Shown here piece by piece: positions 51,174 to 58,758 of a DNA stretch of 64,000 nt (position 1 is the stretch's first letter; every line of letters begins with the position of its first letter). A model generated the notes under the pieces. The model did no database searches, was not told where the DNA came from, and saw nothing but the letters and a program-made list of their open reading frames with translations. Where the stretch lies: contig JARKPO010000035.1 in NCBI GenBank assembly GCA_029975215.1, positions 209,217-273,216 of the forward strand. The letters are read 5' to 3'. A program made the translations under genes and the position numbers. This stretch comes from Levilinea sp. GTDB lineage: Bacteria > Chloroflexota > Anaerolineae > Anaerolineales > Anaerolineaceae.

Positions 51174-52277
51174 ATGGGTAAGTTTTCGCTACACACACGT
51201 TGGCTTGGTCTGGTTTGGCTGTTGGGGGCAGCAGCCTTGCTTGCCGCTTGCCAGCCCCCCAAGGCCCCCTCGGCCGACCTCCCGGACCCCACACCCACCC
51301 TGGCCGAAACGCGCGAACCCACCCTGGCCCCCACCGCTGCCCTGCCTTCGCTGCCCCACGCTGCCGATGACCCTCTGCGTTTTTCCTTCCCAACCCCCGG
51401 CCCCGAACCGGTCTCCCTTTGGCGCGCCCCCTTGCAGGAAGTCCCCTGGGCGTTGAACCCCAACGACCATTTCTTCTTCGTGCGCCCCATCGCTGCAGAT
51501 GTGGTCAACTGGCCCCTGGCCGATTACCGCTACGGCGGGGTCTTCTTCAGCACCGATATCGTCCACACCGGCATTGACATCCCCAACTTGAAAGGTACGC
51601 CAGTGCTGGCCGCTGGGCCGGGCAAGGTCGTCTGGGCTGGCTACGGCCTCTACCTGGGCGGCAACGACCCCTCTGACCCCTACGGACAGGCGGTCACCAT
51701 TCAGCACAACTTCGGCTACCAGGGTAAAAAGCTCTACACGATCTACGCACACCTCGATTCGATTGACGCCATCATCGGCCAATGGGTCAACACCGGTGAC
51801 CAAATCGGCCGCGTGGGGACCACCGGCCTGACCACCGGCCCGCATCTGCACTTTGAGGTGCGTATCGAAAATAACAGTTACTTTGCCACCCGCAACCCTG
51901 AGCTGTGGCTGGCCCCCCCCCAAAACTGCGGTGTTTTGGTAGGCCGCTTGATGAACACCAACGGTTCTCTGCTCACCCACCAGTCCGTGGTCATCACCTC
52001 CCTCGAAACCCGCCAAAAGTGGACGGTTAACAGTTACGGCAAAGACACCGTCATCAGCGATGACTACTACCGTGAAAATCTGGTCATCGGCGACCTGCCC
52101 GCCGGAGACTATCAGGTGTCGCTGCGCTACCGTGAAGAAGACGACCCCCTCCTCACCGAAGTCACCATTCGCCCCGGCGCCGTCACCTATTTCACCTTTC
52201 GCGGCCAATCCGGTTTTTCCACCAGCCTGCCGCCTACCCCCTCACCCAGCTCCTGGCTCAAGTTTACCAACCCTTGA
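51174..52277 (+). CDS. LytM/M23 peptidase-like lipoprotein with C-terminal beta domain
   Basis: 367 residues. Lipobox LAAC (Cys26), linker to ~65, then an M23 domain with HTGIDI, YAHLDS, GPHLHFEVRIEN; all zinc and catalytic positions are conserved. The last ~110 residues (GRLMNTNGSLLTHQSVVITSL ... DLPAGDYQVSLRY) resemble a carboxypeptidase-regulatory Ig-like domain. No clear Shine-Dalgarno precedes the ATG, but it begins 12 bases after the propeller gene and may be translated by coupling. The stop codon overlaps the -35 of the next promoter. Confidence 0.92.
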   Translation: MGKFSLHTRWLGLVWLLGAAALLAACQPPKAPSADLPDPTPTLAETREPTLAPTAALPSLPHAADDPLRFSFPTPGPEPVSLWRAPLQEVPWALNPNDHFFFVRPIAADVVNWPLADYRYGGVFFSTDIVHTGIDIPNLKGTPVLAAGPGKVVWAGYGLYLGGNDPSDPYGQAVTIQHNFGYQGKKLYTIYAHLDSIDAIIGQWVNTGDQIGRVGTTGLTTGPHLHFEVRIENNSYFATRNPELWLAPPQNCGVLVGRLMNTNGSLLTHQSVVITSLETRQKWTVNSYGKDTVISDDYYRENLVIGDLPAGDYQVSLRYREEDDPLLTEVTIRPGAVTYFTFRGQSGFSTSLPPTPSPSSWLKFTNP

Positions 52278-52302
52278 CAATTCACCCGCTAGGGTTGACA
52301 AT
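52274..52302 (+). promoter_or_regulatory. Promoter of NBR1-Ig lipoprotein 1 (duplicated block)
   Basis: TTGACA at 52274-52279, 17-base spacer, GACAAT at 52297-52302. A second TTGACA (52295) and a TGGTAAAAT (52318-52326) follow. The arrangement TTGACAATTC-10 bases-GTTGAcAAT-CTTACGG recurs at 53981 before a paralogous gene. Confidence 0.55.
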
Positions 52303-52358
52303 TTGCGCTTACGGTTCTGGTAAAATTGAATGAGAAAAATAAACGGAGGTTGAACCCC

Positions 52359-53141
52359 ATGTTCAAATCAAAAAAACCCACCTGGGCGCTGTTAGCCATC
52401 GCCGCCTTTCTGCTGGCGTCCTGCAATAACCCGGCGGCGGCTGGTGAGCCCACCGTGGACACCAACGCCATTTTCACCGCAGCCGCGCAGACTGTGCAGG
52501 TGCAGATCACCCAAACCGCGGCGGCCATGCCCACCAATACGGTAGCGCCGTCCGAAACCCCCACCCTGACTCCTGAGCTTCCGGCCCTGCCCAGCCTGCC
52601 GCCCCTGGATGTCAACGTGACGCCCACAGTGGCTTTCACCCTGGCGCCCCTCCCCGGCCTGGCCACGGCCACCAACCCGGCCCCCGCCAACACCGGTGAT
52701 AAAGCTGAATGGGTCACGCAGACCCCTGCAGACGGCTCGCGCATCGAAAAAGGCACCAAATTTGACATCCGCTGGACAGTGCGCAACACCGGCACAACCA
52801 CCTGGAACACCAACTACACCATCCGCCACTATGCCGGAACCAAGCTGGGTGAAAAGAGCACGTACAAGTTCCGCGCCACCGTCAAACCTGGTGACAGCAC
52901 CGATTTGATCATCGACGCTGTGGCTCCCTCAAAAACGGGTGAATACAATTCCATTTGGGTACTCACCAACGATCAGGGCGTCAATTTTTACGTGGTGGAT
53001 ATCACCATCAAGTCGGTTAACCCCGGCCCCACCGAAACCCCCGATCCCACCAAGATCGCCCTCGAGATCTGCTGCGACGACAACACCGAAAACGACGGGA
53101 CCCGCTGTGACGATTTCGATTTAGATAAATGTCCTGATTAA
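52359..53141 (+). CDS. NBR1-Ig-like domain lipoprotein 1
   Basis: 260 residues from the ATG at 52359 (GGAGG 9 bases upstream). Lipobox LASC (Cys22), an AAAQTVQVQITQTAAA segment, a Thr/Pro linker, then an NBR1-type Ig domain (~110-225): WVTQTPADGS, IRWTVRNTGTTTWNTNY, VKPGDSTDLIIDAVAP, NSIWVLTNDQGVNFYVVDI. The tail is Cys- and Asp-rich (CCDDN ... DDFDLDKCPD), unlike the other paralogues, and could bind metal. Bacterial NBR1-Ig domains are extracytoplasmic binding modules without a known ligand. First of four paralogues in 4.3 kb. Confidence 0.88.
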   Translation: MFKSKKPTWALLAIAAFLLASCNNPAAAGEPTVDTNAIFTAAAQTVQVQITQTAAAMPTNTVAPSETPTLTPELPALPSLPPLDVNVTPTVAFTLAPLPGLATATNPAPANTGDKAEWVTQTPADGSRIEKGTKFDIRWTVRNTGTTTWNTNYTIRHYAGTKLGEKSTYKFRATVKPGDSTDLIIDAVAPSKTGEYNSIWVLTNDQGVNFYVVDITIKSVNPGPTETPDPTKIALEICCDDNTENDGTRCDDFDLDKCPD

Positions 53142-53170
53142 TCCCAACCCCCTTTTCTCCTACACAACAG

Positions 53171-53197
53171 CCCGGGGCAACCAAAGCCCCGGGTTTT
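53171..53197 (+). terminator. Intrinsic terminator after NBR1-Ig lipoprotein 1
   Basis: CCCGGGGC (53171-53178) pairs with GCCCCGGG (53186-53193), 7-base loop, followed by TTTT. Weak flanking AACA/TTGTT pairing extends it. Confidence 0.85.
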
Positions 53198-53226
53198 GTT
53201 GAAAAGCCGAAAAAGGATGGTTTCAA

Positions 53227-53961
53227 ATGATGAACGCTCTCTCCATTATTTCTCGAAAATTCCTGGCCGTATTGGCACTGATTCTCCTGCTGACGGCCTG
53301 CAACTTGCCCGGCAGCGCCCAATCTGGCAAAGACAGCCCAGAGGTTGTCTACACCCAGGCTGCGCAGACCGTGCAGGCCGCACTGACCGCACAAGGTCCG
53401 CGCACCACCCCCACCCAGCCCCCAGCAGCGATCCCCACGGTTTCCGTTCCCACCCAGGCCCCGCCGCCGCCCAGTCCCACCCAGGCCCCGCCGTCCAACC
53501 CCACCCAACCGCCGGCTCCTGCTCCCACCAGCACCATCAAAGTAGATGATGCCGCCCAATTCGTTTCGCAGACCCCCAGCGACGGCACCTCTATCCCCGC
53601 GGGTCAGGCGTTTAAGACCGTGTGGACGCTCAAGAACGTGGGCAAAACCACCTGGACCACCCAGTACCACCTGCGCCCCTTCATCCAGGTCAACTTTGGC
53701 GGCCCAGCCCAGGTTTTCCTCCCCAAAGAGGTTAAACCCGGTGAAGAAGTCTCCATCGAAGTGCCCATGACAGCTCCCGATAGTCTGGGTGAACAAAAAA
53801 CCATCTGGGTGCTCACCAATGCCTCCGGGGTCAATTTCTTTCCCCTGGATCTAACCATCAAGATCATCACCGCCCCCACCAACACCCCCAAACCGAACCT
53901 AACCGCCACCGCCCAATACTGCCTGGACAACCCGGGCTCCTGCCCCACGGCTACGCCCTGA
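53227..53961 (+). CDS. NBR1-Ig-like domain lipoprotein 2
   Basis: 244 residues. Lipobox LTAC (Cys25). The YTQAAQTVQAALTAQ segment recurs in all paralogues near the anchor. A Pro-rich linker (~60-100) precedes the NBR1-Ig domain: FVSQTPSDGTSIPAG, TVWTLKNVGKTTWTTQY, FLPKEVKPGEEVSIEV, TIWVLTNASGVNFFPLDL. A Thr/Pro tail with one Cys pair (YCLDNPGSC) follows. It lies after a terminator, so it probably has its own promoter in 53195-53226, which I cannot define. GGATGG precedes the ATG; a second ATG follows directly. Confidence 0.88.
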   Translation: MMNALSIISRKFLAVLALILLLTACNLPGSAQSGKDSPEVVYTQAAQTVQAALTAQGPRTTPTQPPAAIPTVSVPTQAPPPPSPTQAPPSNPTQPPAPAPTSTIKVDDAAQFVSQTPSDGTSIPAGQAFKTVWTLKNVGKTTWTTQYHLRPFIQVNFGGPAQVFLPKEVKPGEEVSIEVPMTAPDSLGEQKTIWVLTNASGVNFFPLDLTIKIITAPTNTPKPNLTATAQYCLDNPGSCPTATP

Positions 53962-53980
53962 TCGGTGTCCTGCGCAGACC

Positions 53981-54009
53981 TTGACAATTCGTTCATCTCA
54001 GTTGAAAAT
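53981..54009 (+). promoter_or_regulatory. Promoter of NBR1-Ig lipoprotein 3 (duplicated block)
   Basis: TTGACA at 53981-53986, 17-base spacer, GAAAAT at 54004-54009. The surrounding arrangement matches that at 52274, including a downstream CTTACGG, with a 2-base length difference. Confidence 0.55.
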
Positions 54010-54056
54010 GCCCTTACGGCTCATTGGGATGACCCCTATCATGGAGGATATACCGC

Positions 54057-54755
54057 ATGTTTTCAACTCGTAAAGTGCTTTTCAGCCTGGTGCTCCTCAC
54101 CAGCATACTGCTCCTGACCGGCTGCGGCCTGGCGGGCACTCCCGCCGCTGCTGCGCCCGAACAACAGCCCAGCCCCGATCTGAATCAGGTGCGCACCGAG
54201 GCTGCTCAGACTGTGGTCGCCCGCGTCACCTTTCAGGCTGCGCTGACCCCCTCAGCCACGCTGCCACCGCCTCCCACCGAAACCCCTCTGCCCGCTCCTA
54301 CCGAAGCCGCCCCTGCCGTGCAGGCGGATGCGCCCACCTCCACGGCTGTGCCCACCCTCACCCGCCCGGTCACCAGCGGCGGTGGCGGCGGCAGTGTCAA
54401 AGCCACAGCTACTTCTTCTTACACCGATCAAGCCAAAATCGTCAGCACCAGTCCGCAGGATTACAGCAACATGCCCGCCGGACGTGATTTTGACGCCGTG
54501 TGGGTGCTTAAGAACGTAGGCAAACGCGCCTGGGATACCACCTTCTACATCCGCCACGCGGGCGGCAACCTGAAGGGCGCCAACACCGATCTGGTATTTT
54601 TGCCCAAGGATGTCCCCGTCAACGGCAGTGTGGAATTGACCGTGGATTTCAACGCGCCATCCACCCCCGGCGCTTACACCAGCTATTGGGAATTGGTCAA
54701 TGACGACGGTGTGGCCTTCTACCGCTTCTACATCACCATCAATGTTCCCAAATAA
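54057..54755 (+). CDS. NBR1-Ig-like domain lipoprotein 3
   Basis: 232 residues. Classical lipobox LTGC (Cys23), VRTEAAQTVVARVTFQAAL segment, Pro/Thr and Gly5 linker, then the NBR1-Ig domain: IVSTSPQDYSNMPAG, AVWVLKNVGKRAWDTTF, FLPKDVPVNGSVELTV, TSYWELVNDDGVAFYRFYITI. It lacks a C-terminal tail, ending with the domain. GGAGG precedes the ATG. Upstream is the duplicated promoter block; downstream, a terminator-like hairpin lies inside the next gene (queG). Confidence 0.88.
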   Translation: MFSTRKVLFSLVLLTSILLLTGCGLAGTPAAAAPEQQPSPDLNQVRTEAAQTVVARVTFQAALTPSATLPPPPTETPLPAPTEAAPAVQADAPTSTAVPTLTRPVTSGGGGGSVKATATSSYTDQAKIVSTSPQDYSNMPAGRDFDAVWVLKNVGKRAWDTTFYIRHAGGNLKGANTDLVFLPKDVPVNGSVELTVDFNAPSTPGAYTSYWELVNDDGVAFYRFYITINVPK

Positions 54756-54795
54756 TCCCCGCCCAGCGTTTTCCCTTCGCTGTGGATGAGATCCA

Positions 54796-55935
54796 ATGTC
54801 TTTCGAAGATGACGTAAAAGCCGAGGCATTTCACCTCGGCTTTTCTCTTTGCGGCATCGCCGCCGCCCAGCCACAGGCCCAGCACGCCGCCGTCTATGAA
54901 GATTGGCTGACGGCCGGTTATCACGCCCAGATGGATTACCTGGCCGCCGAAAACGCCCGCGAACGCCGTACGGATCTGTCGCTCACCCTGCCGGGTGTGC
55001 GCACAGTGCTGACGGTTGCCCTGCCCTACCCTAACCCCACCTGCACCTCTGCCCCCCCCGACGGCCACCTGCGCGGGCACATCGCCGCTTACGCCTGGGG
55101 ACAGGATTATCACCAGCTGATTCCGCCGCGGCTCAACCAACTGGCAGCCTTCCTGCAAACTCGCCTGGGTCTGCCCTTAGCCCACCGCGCCTACACCGAC
55201 ACCGGCCCCATTCTGGAGCGCGCCTGGGGTCAGCAGGCCGGTTTGGGCTGGTTTGGAAAGAACTCCTGTCTCATCCACCCGCGCAGCGGCTCGGCCTTTC
55301 TGCTAGGCGAGCTGCTGCTGAGCGCTGAATTGACGCCAGATCCCCCCTGGAAGGCTGACCGCTGCGGAAGCTGCACGCGCTGCTTGGACGCCTGCCCCAC
55401 CGGCTGCATCTCGCCCAACCGCACCCTCGATGCCCGCCGCTGCCTGTCCTACTGGACTATCGAACACAAAGGGGCCATCCCCGTCCAACTGCGCCCATCC
55501 CTGGGCAATTGGGTCTTTGGTTGTGATATCTGCCAGCAGGTCTGCCCCTGGAATCAACATGCCGCGCCGTCTACTGTGGACGCCGCCTTTGATTTCACGC
55601 CCGAAGAAGCCTTCCCCGACTTGCTGGATGCCCTCCATCTGTCTTCGGTGGATTTCAACCGCCGTTTCCGCCGTACCCCCCTATCGCGCGCCAAACGCCG
55701 CGGCTTTCTGCGCAATGCTGCCGTGGCCCTCGGCAACCTGGGTGATCCAGCCGCTGTTCCCATCCTCATTCAAACGCTTGAACGCGAGCCGGAGCCCCTG
55801 GTGCGCGGTCATGCCGCCTGGGCATTGGGTCAGCTGCACCATCCCCATGTTCGCCCCGCATTAGAACGCGCCCAATCCGCCGACCCCGACCCCAGCGTGC
55901 GCCGGGAGGCCGCCGGTGCGCTGGCCGCCTTTTAA
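54796..55935 (+). CDS. queG: Epoxyqueuosine reductase
   Basis: 379 residues. Cobalamin-dependent enzyme that reduces epoxyqueuosine to queuosine in tRNA. N-terminal domain with AYTDTGPILERAWGQQAGLGWFGKN. Two 4Fe-4S clusters: Cys190, 193, 196, 200 and Cys243, 246, 250 with Cys218 region. C-terminal HEAT-like repeats (RNAAVALGNLGDPAAVPIL, GHAAWALGQLHHPHVRPAL, RREAAGALAAF) bind tRNA. It is cytoplasmic and looks out of place within the lipoprotein cluster. A strong terminator-like hairpin spans codons ~7-17. The following lipoprotein starts 17 bases after its stop. Confidence 0.95.
   Translation: MSFEDDVKAEAFHLGFSLCGIAAAQPQAQHAAVYEDWLTAGYHAQMDYLAAENARERRTDLSLTLPGVRTVLTVALPYPNPTCTSAPPDGHLRGHIAAYAWGQDYHQLIPPRLNQLAAFLQTRLGLPLAHRAYTDTGPILERAWGQQAGLGWFGKNSCLIHPRSGSAFLLGELLLSAELTPDPPWKADRCGSCTRCLDACPTGCISPNRTLDARRCLSYWTIEHKGAIPVQLRPSLGNWVFGCDICQQVCPWNQHAAPSTVDAAFDFTPEEAFPDLLDALHLSSVDFNRRFRRTPLSRAKRRGFLRNAAVALGNLGDPAAVPILIQTLEREPEPLVRGHAAWALGQLHHPHVRPALERAQSADPDPSVRREAAGALAAF
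54816..54844 (+). terminator. Terminator-like hairpin inside the 5' end of queG
   Basis: Perfect 11-bp stem AAAAGCCGAGG (54816-54826) with CCTCGGCTTTT (54834-54844), 7-base loop, followed by CTCTTT. It encodes residues ~VKAEAFHLGF of QueG. It may end transcripts of lipoprotein 3 or attenuate queG. Confidence 0.6.
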
Positions 55936-55952
55936 CGATGAAAGGTTCTCAC

Positions 55953-56591
55953 ATGCGTAAAACCCAAACCCTTCTGCTCTTAATCACCTCTCTGATCTTG
56001 CTGGCCGCTCTGGCCGCCTGCGCCCCCGCTGCCACCCCAGACCCCAGCCCCCTGCTCACCGCTGCCGTACAGACCTACCAGGCCCAGCTCAGCCAGACAG
56101 CCGAGGCCGCCCCTGCTACCCCCACACTGGCCCCCTCCAACACGCCCGAACCCCCGGCTGAAGCCTCGCCCACCCCGCCCGACCTGCCCACCGCCGCCCC
56201 CCAGGTGGATGACAGGGCAGAATTCGTCTCGCAGTCCCCCGAAGACGGCAGCGAAGTGGGGCTGAAACGAAAATTTGACGCCGTGTGGGTACTGCGCAAC
56301 ACCGGCAAAACCACCTGGGATAAGCGCTACGCCCTGCGCTATTTCAGCGGAGCCGCCCTGGGTGAACGCGCTGCCTATTTCCTGCCCAAAGATGTCCCCC
56401 CAGGGGAAGAAGCTCGTATCGTCGTGGATATGATCGCCCCCGGCTACCCAGGCGATTTCACCACCATCTGGGTGCTTTCCAATGCGGATGGGGTCAACTT
56501 CTTTGATGTGTATTTAAACGTCAAAGTGGTGGAAAAGACGCGCACCCCCACCCGCCGCCCCACCAACACACCAGGAACCCCCACGCCTTAA
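55953..56591 (+). CDS. NBR1-Ig-like domain lipoprotein 4
   Basis: 212 residues from the ATG at 55953 (AAAGG 7 bases upstream; an ATG at 55938 has no SD). Lipobox LAAC (Cys23), AAVQTYQAQLSQTAEAA segment, Pro/Thr linker, then NBR1-Ig: FVSQSPEDGSEVG, AVWVLRNTGKTTWDKRY, YFLPKDVPPGEEARIVV, TTIWVLSNADGVNFFDVYL. It is most like paralogue 2 in this region. The stop overlaps the convergent gene's stop in a TTAA, so no terminator separates them. Confidence 0.88.
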   Translation: MRKTQTLLLLITSLILLAALAACAPAATPDPSPLLTAAVQTYQAQLSQTAEAAPATPTLAPSNTPEPPAEASPTPPDLPTAAPQVDDRAEFVSQSPEDGSEVGLKRKFDAVWVLRNTGKTTWDKRYALRYFSGAALGERAAYFLPKDVPPGEEARIVVDMIAPGYPGDFTTIWVLSNADGVNFFDVYLNVKVVEKTRTPTRRPTNTPGTPTP

Positions 56592-57943
56592 GGCAGCCAG
56601 TTCGGCAAAGCCGCGTCTTCAGCTACACGCAAAAATTGCCCGTCCTCCCACCGCACCCACACCTCTGGCCGGTAGGCTGATGCGCCCAGAGATAGTTGTT
56701 GGTAAACCAGCGCATCCCCCAGCGGCGACCAACGGTAAGCTGCGTGCGTCTGAGTGAAATTGTCGGTCAAAGCCTGCGCTTCGCTCCCATCCGCACGGAT
56801 CAGCCACAGCTGCTTGCTCACCGGCCCCTCCAGGCTGCGCAGACCGGCTAACAGCCATTCACCGTCCGGAGACCATTCCGGCTGGGCAAATTCCGTCAGG
56901 GTGAAATCGCCCTTCAACGGGAATGGCCGCACCTTACCGCTTTCTAAATTGGCCTCATACAGCGTCACCAACGGTGCAGCGCTGGTGAGCTGCATGTCCA
57001 GATAGGCCATGCGCCGTCCATCTGGCGACCAGCTGCCCACCATGCCCATTTGCGAAGGCAGCAGCAAATCTTCCTCGCCTCCGCTCAGGCTTACAATGCG
57101 AATGGCGCCCGCCATGCCGTCAAAAAACGCCAGACGCTGTCCATCCGGCGACCAGACCGGCTCAAAACCGCTCACTTCAGGGTCGGCATACAGCGGTGCG
57201 GCTTGCCCGCTGGCCAGGTCCAAAAGCTCAATGCGCGGCAGGCCCGGCTGACCGGTGGTGCTGCTCACCCGGCGGCGGCTGTAAGCCAACTGGCGTTCAT
57301 CCGGCGACCAGGCCGGGTTGGTGCACATCTCCTTGCCGCAGCTCACCAGTATTTCGCCCGCGCCCCCCTCGCGGCTCACCCGCCAGATGTCCACCCCGGC
57401 GGTATCGTTGCGAATGGAGACCGCTGCCCAGCGTCCGCTGGGGCTGACGCCGAAATCAAACACCTTGCCGCCGCTCTGCGTCAGGGCCTGCGCCGGGCTG
57501 CCGTCTAAAGCAGCCCGCCACAGGTCTGGAGATTGGGCCGGGTGCAGGTACATCACCTGCGCAGACCGCACCCTCACTTCCCAGCGCCCCTCTCGGCGGG
57601 TGACCTGTCCGTTGGGGCCGGGCGCGCCTTTCGCCAGAATCAGCGTGTAGGTTTTCCCCGCCGTTAAGGCTTTTTCAGGCCAGATTTGCAAGGTGGTTCC
57701 CTGCCACTGGGCGCGCACCGCCGTCTCCGGCTCCAGACGCACATACCCCTCAACCCCGGGCAGCCCCTGTCCCCCCGCAAAGGTCAGTTCCAGCGGCCCG
57801 CGGCTGCCCACCTCAGATGCGGCCAGCTCCGGCAGCCGCGATCCCTGCCAGCTGCCGATCAGCACCACCCCCAGCAGCGCCGCTATCAGGCCGGCCAAAA
57901 TGGTGATCACAAAACGGTCAAAGGATCGCAGATGTGTGTTCAT
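56588..57943 (-). CDS. Membrane-anchored TolB-like beta-propeller protein with N-terminal Ig-like domain
   Basis: 451 residues. TM anchor (~12-32), an Ig-like (Big_5-type) domain (~50-125: GYVRLEPETAVRAQWQGTTL, KTYTLILAKGAPGPNGQ), then TolB/PD40 repeats: FGVSPSGRWAAVS, AWSPDERQLAYSR, VWSPDGQRLAFFD, SWSPDGRRMAYLD, EWSPDGEWLLAGL, RWSPLGDALVYQ. The start ATGA overlaps the upstream stop by 4 bases. Probably senses or scaffolds at the cell surface; no enzyme motif. The second TolB-like protein in the window (see 49251). Confidence 0.87.
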   Translation of the reverse strand: MNTHLRSFDRFVITILAGLIAALLGVVLIGSWQGSRLPELAASEVGSRGPLELTFAGGQGLPGVEGYVRLEPETAVRAQWQGTTLQIWPEKALTAGKTYTLILAKGAPGPNGQVTRREGRWEVRVRSAQVMYLHPAQSPDLWRAALDGSPAQALTQSGGKVFDFGVSPSGRWAAVSIRNDTAGVDIWRVSREGGAGEILVSCGKEMCTNPAWSPDERQLAYSRRRVSSTTGQPGLPRIELLDLASGQAAPLYADPEVSGFEPVWSPDGQRLAFFDGMAGAIRIVSLSGGEEDLLLPSQMGMVGSWSPDGRRMAYLDMQLTSAAPLVTLYEANLESGKVRPFPLKGDFTLTEFAQPEWSPDGEWLLAGLRSLEGPVSKQLWLIRADGSEAQALTDNFTQTHAAYRWSPLGDALVYQQLSLGASAYRPEVWVRWEDGQFLRVAEDAALPNWLP

Positions 57944-58749
57944 GGGAACAAATACGGTTGTTCAGGCTGCAGAACCGCCTCCACTTGCTCAGCGGCAATC
58001 TGCACCTGCCATTGGCCGCCCTTCTGCACCATCTTCACCTTGCCGCGCACCTGCACCCAGCCCTGATCGGCCAGTTGCTCAGCCTCTGGCCAGATCACCG
58101 GAAGGCCAATGGCCGCCGAATCAGCCACGCAGCAGGTGATGGTGAAACGCCCAATCAAAAATTGATCCGCCGCCATGCCCACATCCCGCACCACAAACCC
58201 CGTCACTACCGCAGGCAAACCGTCCAGTTCGGCCGGGTTGGGGCTGTCTTCCGCCGCATACAGCCAATCCAAGATTGTGCGCTCCTCTGGCGGAATCCCC
58301 AGCACCATGCCGCCCGAAGCCGTGCGGCTGACCGCCGCGCTGGTGCTGATGCCGCGGTTGGCCACCGCGCTGGCATCCAGCGGTTTGGGTGGGAACAACA
58401 GGCCCAGCACCAAAGGCAGCGCAATCCACAGCAAACTGCTTCCCTGGCGCGCGACGTGCTCGTGCCCGTGATCGCGGTCGTGTTCATGCTCGTGAACGTG
58501 TCCGTCGGCCTCCTCTAGGGCATAGGGCGGCTGCACCGCAGCCGTCAGCAGTCTCTGCCGCCGTTGTGCCAGTTGGCGAAATAGCATCTGAGCCAACAGC
58601 AGCAGCCCCAAGGCCGCCAGCAGCACCAGAAGTACAAAGCGCTGATTGATATAAAACAGAATGGTTCCATCCCAAACGCGCAGCAGCAGCCAAAACCCCA
58701 ACCCTGCTGTGATCAGCCCCTGAAATGTCGCATAGCGGTGATCGCTCAT
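57940..58749 (-). CDS. TIGR03943 / DUF1980-type protein with His-rich segment
   Basis: 269 residues. Two N-terminal membrane segments (~10-55) are followed by a His-rich cytoplasmic or external segment (~82-97: HVHEHEHDRDHGHEH, eight His in 15 residues), another TM (~104-120) and a C-terminal domain with FTITCCVADSAAIGLPV, the conserved CC motif of the family. These proteins occur with ArsP/DUF318 permeases, as here (permease stop 9 bases upstream). AGGAG lies 6 bases before the ATG. Metal or oxyanion handling is inferred. Confidence 0.88.
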   Translation of the reverse strand: MSDHRYATFQGLITAGLGFWLLLRVWDGTILFYINQRFVLLVLLAALGLLLLAQMLFRQLAQRRQRLLTAAVQPPYALEEADGHVHEHEHDRDHGHEHVARQGSSLLWIALPLVLGLLFPPKPLDASAVANRGISTSAAVSRTASGGMVLGIPPEERTILDWLYAAEDSPNPAELDGLPAVVTGFVVRDVGMAADQFLIGRFTITCCVADSAAIGLPVIWPEAEQLADQGWVQVRGKVKMVQKGGQWQVQIAAEQVEAVLQPEQPYLFP

Positions 58750-58758
58750 CGGTCTCTC

